Source of the DNA: an endosymbiont of Lamellibrachia barhami
GTDB lineage: Bacteria > Pseudomonadota > Gammaproteobacteria > Chromatiales > Chromatiaceae
DNA: 39,675 nucleotides
Direction of reading: 5' to 3'
Assembly: GCF_011947365.2 (NCBI RefSeq)
Contig: NZ_JAAVSH020000001.1
Location: 4,095,033-4,134,707 of the forward strand
The position numbers and the translations under genes were made by a program. Position 1 is the stretch's first letter; each line of letters opens with the position of its first letter. Of this stretch, positions 32,970-39,675 are shown piece after piece. The notes beneath the pieces were generated by a model. It was not told where the DNA came from. It saw only the letters and a list, made by a program, of their open reading frames with translations, and did no database searches.

Positions 32970-33021
32970 GCCGACCCCCACCATGTCAAGGTGGTGCTCT
33001 AACCAACTGAGCTACGCGCCT
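32945..33021 (-). tRNA. tRNA-Val (GAC anticodon)
   Basis: A 77-nt tRNA with CCA encoded. The acceptor stem AGGCGCG/CGCGCCT pairs fully. The anticodon loop TTGACAT gives anticodon GAC. The T-loop is TTCGAAT. The T-stem (GGCGG / CCACT) contains a C.A mismatch at the position of pair 51-63. The left 27 bp are the right attachment site of the island, so this tRNA's 3' part may come from the element. Confidence 0.92.
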
Positions 33022-33034
33022 GTTAAGAGCGCGA

Positions 33035-33064
33035 ATAATACAGGTGGATATATGCGCATTGCAA
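33035..33064 (-). promoter_or_regulatory. Promoter of tRNA-Val
   Basis: On the minus strand, -35 TTGCAA (33059-33064), 18-bp spacer, -10 TATTAT (33035-33040). The tRNA begins 13 bp downstream of the -10 box. Confidence 0.6.
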
Positions 33065-33153
33065 GTGTCGGAACAGATTTTTTGCCCGCTTGCCGGAGCG
33101 AGCTGTTTCTGGGTCTACAGGCTGCAGAAATGGCCGTCGACTTTTCTCTCTGG

Positions 33154-33807
33154 TTAGTGCTCGCCGGTCAGTGGGACGAAGGCCACAGGCAGCAGACTCT
33201 TTTCAGTCACATTACCGGATTCATCCTTCTCAAGCAGAAGAAGATCCTGCCCGTAGAAACGTCCGCCAACGGGTAACACCAGACGTCCTCCCGGTGCCAA
33301 TTGCTCCGGCAGGTGAGGGGGGACTTCTGTGGCGGCGGCTGTTACCAGTATTACATCGAAAGGGGCCTCCTCCGGCCAGCCGAAGTAGCCATCGCCGGTC
33401 CGGCTGATGATGTTCGAGTAATTCAACTCATCGAACCGTAACCTTGCCTCATCCGCCAATTCAGGGATGATCTCAATGCTGTATAGCTGCCGTACAAGGA
33501 GCGACATCACCGCTGTCTGATAGCCCGAGCCTGTGCCGACCTCCAGCACACGATCCCCCGGCGTGGGATTCGCCAGATCAGTCATTAAGGCGACGATAAA
33601 GGGTTGGGATATCGTCTGCCCGCGACCGATCGGAAGTGGGCTGTTGTCGAAGGCGTGGCAGCGCATGTTCATGTTGACAAAACGCTCACGGGGAACCTTT
33701 GCCATGGCATTCAGCACATTGGGACTCAACTCTGAACGCCCAATCATTCGGCTGGCATAGCGGGCCTCATCGACAATATCCTGCAGCATTTCTTCGATGT
33801 TATGCAT
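33154..33807 (-). CDS. pcm: Protein-L-isoaspartate O-methyltransferase
   Basis: This 217-residue SAM-dependent enzyme repairs isoaspartyl residues in damaged proteins. Family signatures: PRERFVN (about 38-44), PIGRGQTISQPFIVALM (about 58-74), the SAM motif VLEVGTGSGYQTAV and the final segment APGGRLVLPVGG. Length is typical. Gammaproteobacterial pcm often sits with surE, nlpD and rpoS, but here it is isolated beside the tRNA-Val island. Confidence 0.93.
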   Translation of the reverse strand: MHNIEEMLQDIVDEARYASRMIGRSELSPNVLNAMAKVPRERFVNMNMRCHAFDNSPLPIGRGQTISQPFIVALMTDLANPTPGDRVLEVGTGSGYQTAVMSLLVRQLYSIEIIPELADEARLRFDELNYSNIISRTGDGYFGWPEEAPFDVILVTAAATEVPPHLPEQLAPGGRLVLPVGGRFYGQDLLLLEKDESGNVTEKSLLPVAFVPLTGEH

Positions 33808-33983
33808 TGCCCCCTACCTGAAAAAGCACCAAAATCACTTGCTAATTGTGGACGATTTGAGACGGTGTTGCATAGTTATTTGTCAATTTTCTGAAATGAT
33901 TTCACCTTGAAAGGCGAATTATATTCGCCCATAGTTTCCAGTGAGGACAATTTATTCAATTCATGCGGAACGGGAGGAAGAAG

Positions 33984-34628
33984 ATGCACGCCATATGGAG
34001 ATCATCAAATGCGACGAAAGGGTTGTTGCTACTGTTCTTTTCTCTGTTTCTTACCGCATGCGACCCGTCGCAATATCAAAAACCTGCTGAAGACTTCCTC
34101 GCAGCCACCGTCACCCTCAGGCAAGTCTATTTTCTGGAGATGGATCTATCCAACAAAGCCAATATCGAGCGTCGTGATATGGAGGATCAAATTGCAATTT
34201 GGGGAGCGCCTCCAGGTATAGACCATCAAAGCATCGAAAGAGTCATCAATAAAATGACTGAGCGGCGCAGGAGTGATATCCATGAAGCGTTGAAACCGCT
34301 CCGTAAAAAGGCATTTGCCGCAATTGAGGGATATGCTCAAACGCTGGTCAATCTGGCTTCCGGAGAATCAACCGAAGCGATTGTTTCGGAACTGAACGGA
34401 TTAGTGCAGGGCATCGAAGGGGTGGTAGCTAAAGCCAGCAAAATCAGCGCCCTTTCTGATCGTTCTGCCAAAATGGCTAAATTGGCGGGTCCATTAAAGC
34501 AGTACGCCGGTATATTGAAGGAGGTTATTGGTCTGGTATCCGATGTGGTGAGGGAACAGGCCATTATTCAAACAATCGGAAGGTCAAACAAGTCAGTTAC
34601 CAAGCTTTTGTCTGTACTGAAAAAATGA
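33984..34628 (+). CDS. Lipoprotein, helical, unknown function
   Basis: This 214-residue precursor has a lipoprotein signal: a hydrophobic core (GLLLLFFSLF) and lipobox LTAC with Cys26. Asp at the following position (CDPSQ) is the classical inner-membrane retention signal in enterics. The mature part is almost wholly helical and charged (coiled-coil-like). I chose the ATG at 33984 with the GGGAGGAAG ribosome-binding site; the frame begins at 33963 without one. It heads a set of three small helical proteins and probably works with them, perhaps as a membrane anchor. Confidence 0.7.
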   Translation: MHAIWRSSNATKGLLLLFFSLFLTACDPSQYQKPAEDFLAATVTLRQVYFLEMDLSNKANIERRDMEDQIAIWGAPPGIDHQSIERVINKMTERRRSDIHEALKPLRKKAFAAIEGYAQTLVNLASGESTEAIVSELNGLVQGIEGVVAKASKISALSDRSAKMAKLAGPLKQYAGILKEVIGLVSDVVREQAIIQTIGRSNKSVTKLLSVLKK

Positions 34629-34959
34629 GGCTGTTACAGCGAATAACAATACTCAGTTACATATCGAAAAGGCGCGAGAGAATCTCGAAGGCTTTTTAAA
34701 AAAGAACAGTTTTGCAAATGCTGAAAATACATTCAAGGCGTTAATTGCGAAAAGATTAGCGGACATCCGGATTATTGAAGAACAGGTCAAAGATGACGGC
34801 ATTGACAAGGCCTTTGACGCAGCACTTGATGCCCAATCAGCTTTGGTTGAAAAAGCCATCTCGACTGATGCCATGGGCTGGGCTATTCAGATTCGAGCCT
34901 TCAAGGATAGGGCTGAGGCAACAAAAACAGCCATTGAAAAAATACAGTCGGAAATTTAA
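34621..34959 (+). pseudogene. Helical protein lacking a standard start codon
   Basis: An open frame of about 112 codons encodes a convincing charged helical protein (QLHIEKARENLEGFLKK, ADIRIIEEQVKDDGIDKAF, AIQIRAFKDRAEATKTAIE). It opens right after a stop at 34618-34620 and has no ATG, GTG or TTG until about 34840. An ATG at 34625 overlaps the lipoprotein stop (ATGA), as in coupled genes, but is in another frame and yields only 24 codons. One base lost or two gained near 34628 would restore the ORF from that ATG. So it is either a recent frameshift, an assembly error, or uses recoding. Confidence 0.55.
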
Positions 34960-34987
34960 CTGTTTCAACCTCAAAGGGAGCCACTTT

Positions 34988-35368
34988 ATGAGCTTAGATA
35001 AAAACAGCACAATTGCCGATCTCCGGAGTGAACTGGACCGCAAGGGAAAGCGTGCATTAGACCTTCAAACAAACACAACTGATCCAACCGAATGGAGAAA
35101 TTTAAATGCCATTCGCTGGGAATTAGAGGATTTGGACAATGATCTCTACCTCAGCCAATTTGTCAAAAACAACGATAAAATCAATAAACTGATAGGACAA
35201 ATTACCGAATCCAGCAAGAAGGCAAAAAAAATACTTGCCACTCTGGAGGAAGCGAAAAAAATCTTGAGCAAAGCTCGAACTGAACTCCAGCAAACATCTG
35301 CAATGTTTGATGAGCTTGAGGGCTTCTATAACGAGACTGAAGCTTTATTGATCGTTTTAAAGGGGTAG
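34988..35368 (+). CDS. Small soluble coiled-coil protein (126 aa)
   Basis: The protein is hydrophilic and strongly helical (ELRSEL-type heptads, KAKKILATLEEAKKILSKA, about 77-95) without signal peptide. I do not recognise it. The ATG at 34988 follows AAAGGGAG; the longer frame to 34775 reads through the previous gene in a wrong frame. It follows the frameshifted ORF by 28 bp and resembles it and the lipoprotein in composition, so the three likely form an operon. Confidence 0.7.
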   Translation: MSLDKNSTIADLRSELDRKGKRALDLQTNTTDPTEWRNLNAIRWELEDLDNDLYLSQFVKNNDKINKLIGQITESSKKAKKILATLEEAKKILSKARTELQQTSAMFDELEGFYNETEALLIVLKG

Positions 35369-35400
35369 GGTGTTGTGTCGAACATTTTTGAGGCTAAATA

Positions 35401-37407
35401 TTACGCAACCAACCCCTTATCCTGCAGCGTTTTTATCTGATCCCTTACCTGTGCCGCCTCCTCGAACTCAAGATCCCGGGCGTGGCGGTACATCTCATCC
35501 TCTAGTTCTTTGATGCGTTTGGCCATCTGCTGGGGAGTGAGACTGGCATACTCAGCCATCTCTTCCGCCACCCTGGCATAGGCACTGGGAGATACTGGTG
35601 CGCCGGGATAAGCACCTTCCATGATATCGGCGATGGATTTGCGAATGGTCTGCGGGGTGATGCCATGTTTTTTATTGTGAGCAATCTGTTTCTCGCGCCG
35701 GTGATCAGTCACGTCTATTGCGCGGCGCATGGATCCGGTAATCTGATCGCCGTAGAGAATGGCCTTGCCGTTGGCGTTACGGGCCGCCCGGCCAATGGTC
35801 TGTATCAGAGAACCTTCCGAACGCAGAAAGCCCTCTTTGTCCGCATCGAGAATGGCAACCAGTGATACCTCCGGCATATCCAATCCTTCGCGCAGGAGGT
35901 TAATGCCGATCAATACGTCGAATTTCCCGAGCCGCAGGTCACGGATGATCTCTACCCGCTCTACAGTCTCGATATCGGAGTGGAGGTAACGCACCCGCAC
36001 ATCGTGATCACCCAGGTAGTCAGTAAGGTCTTCCGCCATGCGTTTTGTCAGCGTGGTCACTAGCACCCGCTCGGCCTTGTCAGCCCGCAGGCGGATCTCG
36101 GAGAGCAGATCATCGACCTGGCTGGTCGCTGGTCTGACTTCAACGCCTGGGTCTACCAGACCTGTCGGTCGCACCACCTGTTCAACGATCGCTCCCGAGT
36201 GTTCCATTTCATAGTCACGGGGCGTGGCGGTGACGTAGATGGTCTGAGGTGAACGGGCCTCATACTCCTCGAATTTGAGCGGACGGTTATCGAGCGCCGA
36301 TGGCAAACGAAAACCATACTCGACCAAGGTCTCCTTGCGCGAACGATCCCCCCGGAACATGCCACCGATCTGGGGGATGGTGACATGACTCTCGTCCACC
36401 ACCAGCAGCGACTCTTCCGGCAGATAGTCGAACAGCGTCGGTGGGGCTTCCCCCGATGCGCGTCCGGAGAGGTAGCGGGAGTAGTTCTCGATGCCGGAGC
36501 AGTAACCCAACTCCAGAATCATCTCGATGTCAAAGCGGGTGCGCTGATCCAGCCGTTGCCGCTCCAACAGTTTATGGGCTGACTCCAACTGCTCCAGACG
36601 TTCTTTGAGTTCCACTTTGATGTGATCCACTGCGCCGAGCAACTTCTCCCTGGGGGTGACATAATGGCTTTTCGGGTAGACGGAGTAGCGGGGCACCTTG
36701 CGCAGCACTTCTCCTGTCAGCGGATCAAAAAGGGAGAGTTGCTCTATCTCGTCATCAAAGAGTTCAATGCGCAGTGCTTCGGCATCGGATTCCGCCGGAT
36801 AGATGTCGATCACCTCACCCCGAACACGGAAGGTCGCGCGGTGAAGTTCCACGTCATTGCGTTTGTACTGCAACTCAGCCAACCGGTGCAGGATGTCACG
36901 TTGGTTGATGATATCGCCCCTGGAGAGATGCAACATCATGCCCAGATAGGAATTTGGATCACCCAAGCCGTAGATCGACGAAACGGTTGCGACGATGATC
37001 GTATCCCTGCGTTCCAGGAGCGCCTTGGTGGCTGAAAGCCGCATCTGCTCGATATGTTCGTTGATGGAGGCATCCTTCTCGATGAAGGTGTCCGAGGCGG
37101 GCACATAGGCTTCGGGCTGGTAGTAGTCGTAATATGAGACGAAATACTCTACCGAGTTGTGGGGAAAAAAATCCTTGAATTCGCCGTATAACTGGGCCGC
37201 AAGCGTCTTGTTGGGGGCAAGGACCAGCGTGGGTCGCTGAGTTTCCTGAATCACATTGGCGATAGTGAAGGTTTTACCGGAACCGGTCACCCCCAGCAGT
37301 GTCATGCCCGCCTCGCCGTCGTGGAGGCCCTCCAGCAGCCTTTTGATCGCGGCTGGCTGGTCGCCTGCCGGGTCAAATTTGGACACTAATTGAAAATCTT
37401 TCGCCAT
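35401..37407 (-). CDS. uvrB: Excinuclease ABC subunit B
   Basis: This 668-residue protein is the DNA-damage verification helicase of nucleotide excision repair, working with UvrA and UvrC. Walker A GVTGSGKT lies at about 39-46. The beta-hairpin that clamps DNA ([12 protein letters not shown]) is near 92-103. Other marks are [19 protein letters not shown], the ATP-helicase motif [13 protein letters not shown], and the C-terminal UVR/UvrC-binding domain ([22 protein letters not shown], cut here as [11 protein letters not shown] and [11 protein letters not shown]). The ATG at 37407 gives the standard start [11 protein letters not shown]. It is divergent from the aminotransferase with about 100 bp between. 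Confidence 0.96.
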   Translation of the reverse strand: MAKDFQLVSKFDPAGDQPAAIKRLLEGLHDGEAGMTLLGVTGSGKTFTIANVIQETQRPTLVLAPNKTLAAQLYGEFKDFFPHNSVEYFVSYYDYYQPEAYVPASDTFIEKDASINEHIEQMRLSATKALLERRDTIIVATVSSIYGLGDPNSYLGMMLHLSRGDIINQRDILHRLAELQYKRNDVELHRATFRVRGEVIDIYPAESDAEALRIELFDDEIEQLSLFDPLTGEVLRKVPRYSVYPKSHYVTPREKLLGAVDHIKVELKERLEQLESAHKLLERQRLDQRTRFDIEMILELGYCSGIENYSRYLSGRASGEAPPTLFDYLPEESLLVVDESHVTIPQIGGMFRGDRSRKETLVEYGFRLPSALDNRPLKFEEYEARSPQTIYVTATPRDYEMEHSGAIVEQVVRPTGLVDPGVEVRPATSQVDDLLSEIRLRADKAERVLVTTLTKRMAEDLTDYLGDHDVRVRYLHSDIETVERVEIIRDLRLGKFDVLIGINLLREGLDMPEVSLVAILDADKEGFLRSEGSLIQTIGRAARNANGKAILYGDQITGSMRRAIDVTDHRREKQIAHNKKHGITPQTIRKSIADIMEGAYPGAPVSPSAYARVAEEMAEYASLTPQQMAKRIKELEDEMYRHARDLEFEEAAQVRDQIKTLQDKGLVA

Positions 37408-37505
37408 CAGGGATTCTGCATCTCGGGATAATTGGATATTATTACACGTTGTCGCCTCTCGAGAGAGGCACTCCAGATTCGTCTCTTTTGCCACGGAAAC
37501 TACAA

Positions 37506-38693
37506 ATGAACACAAAACTCTCTGTAAGGGTACAGGCCGTCAAACCCTCTCCCACCCTGGCGATCACCGCTCGCGCCGCTGAGATGCGCGCTGCCGGCAA
37601 GGATGTCATCGGGTTGGGCGCTGGAGAGCCGGATTTTGATACGCCAGAACATATCAAGCAGGCTGCCATCGAAGCGATTAATGACGGTTTCACAAAATAC
37701 ACTGCTGTGGACGGCACGCCGGGCCTGAAGAACGCGATTATCGAAAAGTTCAGGAAAGATAATGGGTTTGAGTATAAGCCGGAGCAGATCCTGGTCTCCT
37801 GCGGCGGTAAGCAGAGCTTCTACAATCTTGCTCAGGCAACCCTGGATCCGGGTGATGAGGTCATCATTCCCGCGCCTTACTGGGTCTCCTACCCCGATAT
37901 GGCAATCCTCGCCGGCGGCGTGCCCGTGTTGGTCCAGGCCGGTGCCTCGCAGAAATTTAAGATCACCGCCGCGCAATTGGCTGCGGCGATTACCGATAAA
38001 ACCCGGCTGTTTGTCATCAACAGCCCCTCAAATCCCACCGGCATGGCCTATACCAAAGAGGAGTTGACTGCCTTGGGTGAGGTACTGAAAGAACACCCCC
38101 GGATTCTTATCGCCACTGATGATATGTACGAGCATATCCTCTGGACTGAGGCTCCCTTCGTCAACATCCTCAATGCCTGCCCGGAACTGGTGGATCGCAC
38201 CCTGGTGCTCAACGGTGTTTCGAAGGCCTACTCCATGACCGGTTGGCGCATTGGTTACGCCGGCGGTCCGGCGGAGATCATCAAGGCGATGAAGAAGATC
38301 CAGTCGCAGAGTACCTCCAATCCCACATCAATCTCCCAGGTGGCGGCACAGGCAGCGCTGGAAGGCTCGCAGGACTGCATCAGCGATATGCTCAAATTCT
38401 TCAAGGAGCGTCACGACTATGTGGTCGATCGGCTGAGCAGGATGCCCGGCGTCGAGTGCCTGCCCTCAGACGGCACCTTCTACTGTTTTCCCAACATCGA
38501 GGGTGCGCTGGAAAATATCGAAGGGGTCGATAACGACATGGAACTGGCCGAATATCTCATAGAAAAGGCTGGAGTGGCGCTGGTACCCGGTACCGCGTTT
38601 GGTCTGGGTGGTCATGTACGGATCTCCATTGCCACCAGCATGGAGAATCTGCAGAAAGCCCTGGACAGGATCGAAAAAGTGCTTGTTGGATAA
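37506..38693 (+). CDS. Aspartate aminotransferase (class I PLP aminotransferase)
   Basis: This 395-residue PLP enzyme interconverts aspartate and oxaloacetate with 2-oxoglutarate/glutamate. It belongs to the subgroup Ib (Thermus/Rhizobium-like) aminotransferases: [15 protein letters not shown] near the N-terminus, SNPSNPTG-type loop ([12 protein letters not shown]) near 175, PLP lysine about K240 in [14 protein letters not shown], and the late RISIAT. Prephenate or other dicarboxylic substrates are possible in this subgroup. I chose the ATG at 37506; the frame continues upstream without family-like residues. Confidence 0.92.
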   Translation: MNTKLSVRVQAVKPSPTLAITARAAEMRAAGKDVIGLGAGEPDFDTPEHIKQAAIEAINDGFTKYTAVDGTPGLKNAIIEKFRKDNGFEYKPEQILVSCGGKQSFYNLAQATLDPGDEVIIPAPYWVSYPDMAILAGGVPVLVQAGASQKFKITAAQLAAAITDKTRLFVINSPSNPTGMAYTKEELTALGEVLKEHPRILIATDDMYEHILWTEAPFVNILNACPELVDRTLVLNGVSKAYSMTGWRIGYAGGPAEIIKAMKKIQSQSTSNPTSISQVAAQAALEGSQDCISDMLKFFKERHDYVVDRLSRMPGVECLPSDGTFYCFPNIEGALENIEGVDNDMELAEYLIEKAGVALVPGTAFGLGGHVRISIATSMENLQKALDRIEKVLVG

Positions 38694-38757
38694 CGTTTTG
38701 CGTGTAGACTGGATTCCGATGAGAAAATAGTTCCCAGCGCTGGCGCTCAGGTTCTAG

Positions 38758-38897
38758 CAGGCTGTTGAAATTCGTTCAGGTGAGTGCAAGACAAGGCTAA
38801 ATCGACCGAAAAAGCGCAGTTTACATTGAGTAAATGAGCATTTTGAGGCCGATTTCAACGCTGTATTGTGCCGCCTGAATAGAATCTCAACAGCCTG
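38758..38897. mobile_element. 140-bp MITE-like element
   Basis: Terminal inverted repeats: caggctgttgaaattc at the left and gaatctcaacagcctg at the right, 14 of 16 or better matched, continuing into an inner ttcagg/cctgaa pair. The interior (aagcgcag...gagtaaatgagcatttt) has no ORF. Similar short elements with CAGGCTGTTGA ends are, from memory, widespread in gammaproteobacteria. It lies between the aminotransferase and the pseudopilin gene. Confidence 0.7.
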
Positions 38898-38940
38898 TAA
38901 CTGATCGGGCCGGCCACACACCTCTACTGGAGGGACAGAC

Positions 38941-39504
38941 ATGGATGTCGCCCTGAATCGATACACACCTGCCTGCACGGCCGGTTTCACGCTTCCCGAA
39001 CTGCTTACCACTCTGAGTGTTGCACTGATTCTGCTTAGCGCGGGCGTACCCGCCTATCGCACACTGGCGGCAAACAGCCAGATGAGTGGTGAAATCAACA
39101 GTTTTATCAGCCACCTGCAACTGACGCGCAGCACAGCCATCATGACAGGCGGCCTGGCCATTCTCTGCCCCAGTACCGATGCACAAACCTGCCTTGATGA
39201 GCCACTCTGGCATGAAGGTTTCCTGCTCTATGCGGACACGAATGGAAACCGGCAGCCCGACGATGCCGAAAAGCGGATTCGCTATCAGAATGCCACGAGG
39301 CACTCCCTCATCAGCATGCGTTCGACCCAGGGCAGACGCCGTATCATCTATCGGCCTGATGGTACCTCTCCCGGTAGCAATCTCACCCTAACCTTCTGTG
39401 ATGTAACAGAAAATATTGACCCCAGGGCAGTTGTGGTATCGAATGCCGGCCGCCCCAGAATATCCAAAACCCGGCCCAGTGGTGGCGAATTGAGCTGCAA
39501 CTGA
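38941..39504 (+). CDS. FimT/GspH-type pseudopilin
   Basis: This 187-residue type IV pilin-like protein has the prepilin cleavage motif G15|F16-TLPE with Glu at position +5, followed by a hydrophobic helix (LLTTLSVALILLSAGVPAY). The globular part has four Cys (likely two disulfides) and the segment GFLLYADTNGNRQPD typical of GspH/FimT minor pilins. These initiate pilus or pseudopilus assembly; FimT has been linked to DNA binding in transformation. GGAGGG precedes the start. No other pil gene is adjacent in the window. Confidence 0.88.
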   Translation: MDVALNRYTPACTAGFTLPELLTTLSVALILLSAGVPAYRTLAANSQMSGEINSFISHLQLTRSTAIMTGGLAILCPSTDAQTCLDEPLWHEGFLLYADTNGNRQPDDAEKRIRYQNATRHSLISMRSTQGRRRIIYRPDGTSPGSNLTLTFCDVTENIDPRAVVVSNAGRPRISKTRPSGGELSCN

Positions 39505-39523
39505 CTATTTCTGCACTTCCCTA

Positions 39524-39552
39524 TTGACGCTCGCGACCTGTGTCATTAATAT
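39524..39552 (+). promoter_or_regulatory. Promoter of tRNA-Asn
   Basis: -35 TTGACG (39524-39529), 17-bp spacer, -10 TAATAT (39547-39552). The tRNA starts 15 bp after the -10 box. Confidence 0.75.
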
Positions 39553-39567
39553 GCGCTGCAACACAAT

Positions 39568-39643
39568 TCCCCGGTAGCTCAGTCGGTAGAGCGGGTGACT
39601 GTTAATCACTAGGTCGGCAGTTCGAGCCTGTCCCGGGGAGCCA
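39568..39643 (+). tRNA. tRNA-Asn (GTT anticodon)
   Basis: A 76-nt tRNA with encoded CCA. Acceptor stem TCCCCGG/CCGGGGA pairs fully, D-arm GCTC/GAGC, anticodon loop CTGTTAA giving GTT, T-loop TTCGAGC. The discriminator is G, as in bacterial tRNA-Asn. Confidence 0.95.
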
Positions 39644-39675
39644 TACAAAACAAGGGCTTAGCGAGAAATCGCTAG

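Noticed and set aside
1-39675. CRISPR array
   Set aside because: I found no series of regularly spaced short direct repeats on reading through; the repeats present are REP-like palindromes, a tandem gene duplication and the 123-bp cassettes.

Overview
The window looks like a chromosomal segment of a sulfur-oxidising gammaproteobacterium. Housekeeping genes such as uvrB, greB, pcm, thrC, srkA, yaeQ and arfB are of gammaproteobacterial type. A sulfur-globule-like secreted protein and the decayed remains of a multiheme cytochrome c point to sulfur or redox metabolism. A Chromatiales, Sedimenticola or Thiodiazotropha-like host is an inference, not a proven assignment.

Layout. Positions 1-7053 hold an arsenite-methyltransferase-like enzyme, a 63-residue protein with its own promoter, a sulfur-globule-like protein, a secreted CAP-domain protein with Cys repeats, the overlapping pair arfB/yaeQ, srkA and greB. 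Positions 7347-13285 are a tandem duplication of a roughly 3 kb unit: Sel1-repeat protein, ComEA-like HhH protein, 6-phosphogluconate dehydrogenase, and a multiheme cytochrome remnant. The comEA-like and gnd copies are intact in both halves. The Sel1 gene of copy B and both cytochromes are broken. Positions 13316-24620 carry an MscS channel, a dimeric dUTPase, two coupled genes of unknown function, a dicarboxylate symporter, thrC, two membrane proteins and a DUF5610 protein.

Positions 24832-32969 form an 8.1 kb island in a tRNA-Val gene. The intact tRNA lies at the right end. A 27-bp copy of the tRNA 3' end, still followed by what looks like the tRNA's original terminator, lies at the left end. 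The island carries a tightly overlapping cassette: a 503-residue protein, a MoxR AAA+ ATPase, and a vWA-like/FGE-domain protein. Next come an HRDC-like fragment joined out of frame to a truncated diversity-generating-retroelement (DGR) reverse transcriptase, a second FGE-domain protein, and an IS110 remnant. Three 123-bp cassettes in the island differ almost only as expected from adenine mutagenesis of one AAC-rich template. No such template is visible, so this looks like a once-diversifying conflict or recognition system whose DGR engine is broken here. This is the main discovery of the window.

Positions 33154-39675 return to ordinary chromosome: pcm, a three-gene set of small helical proteins (the middle one lacks a normal start codon), uvrB, aspartate aminotransferase, a MITE-like element, a FimT/GspH pseudopilin and tRNA-Asn. 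Dispersed REP-like palindromes sit behind several genes.
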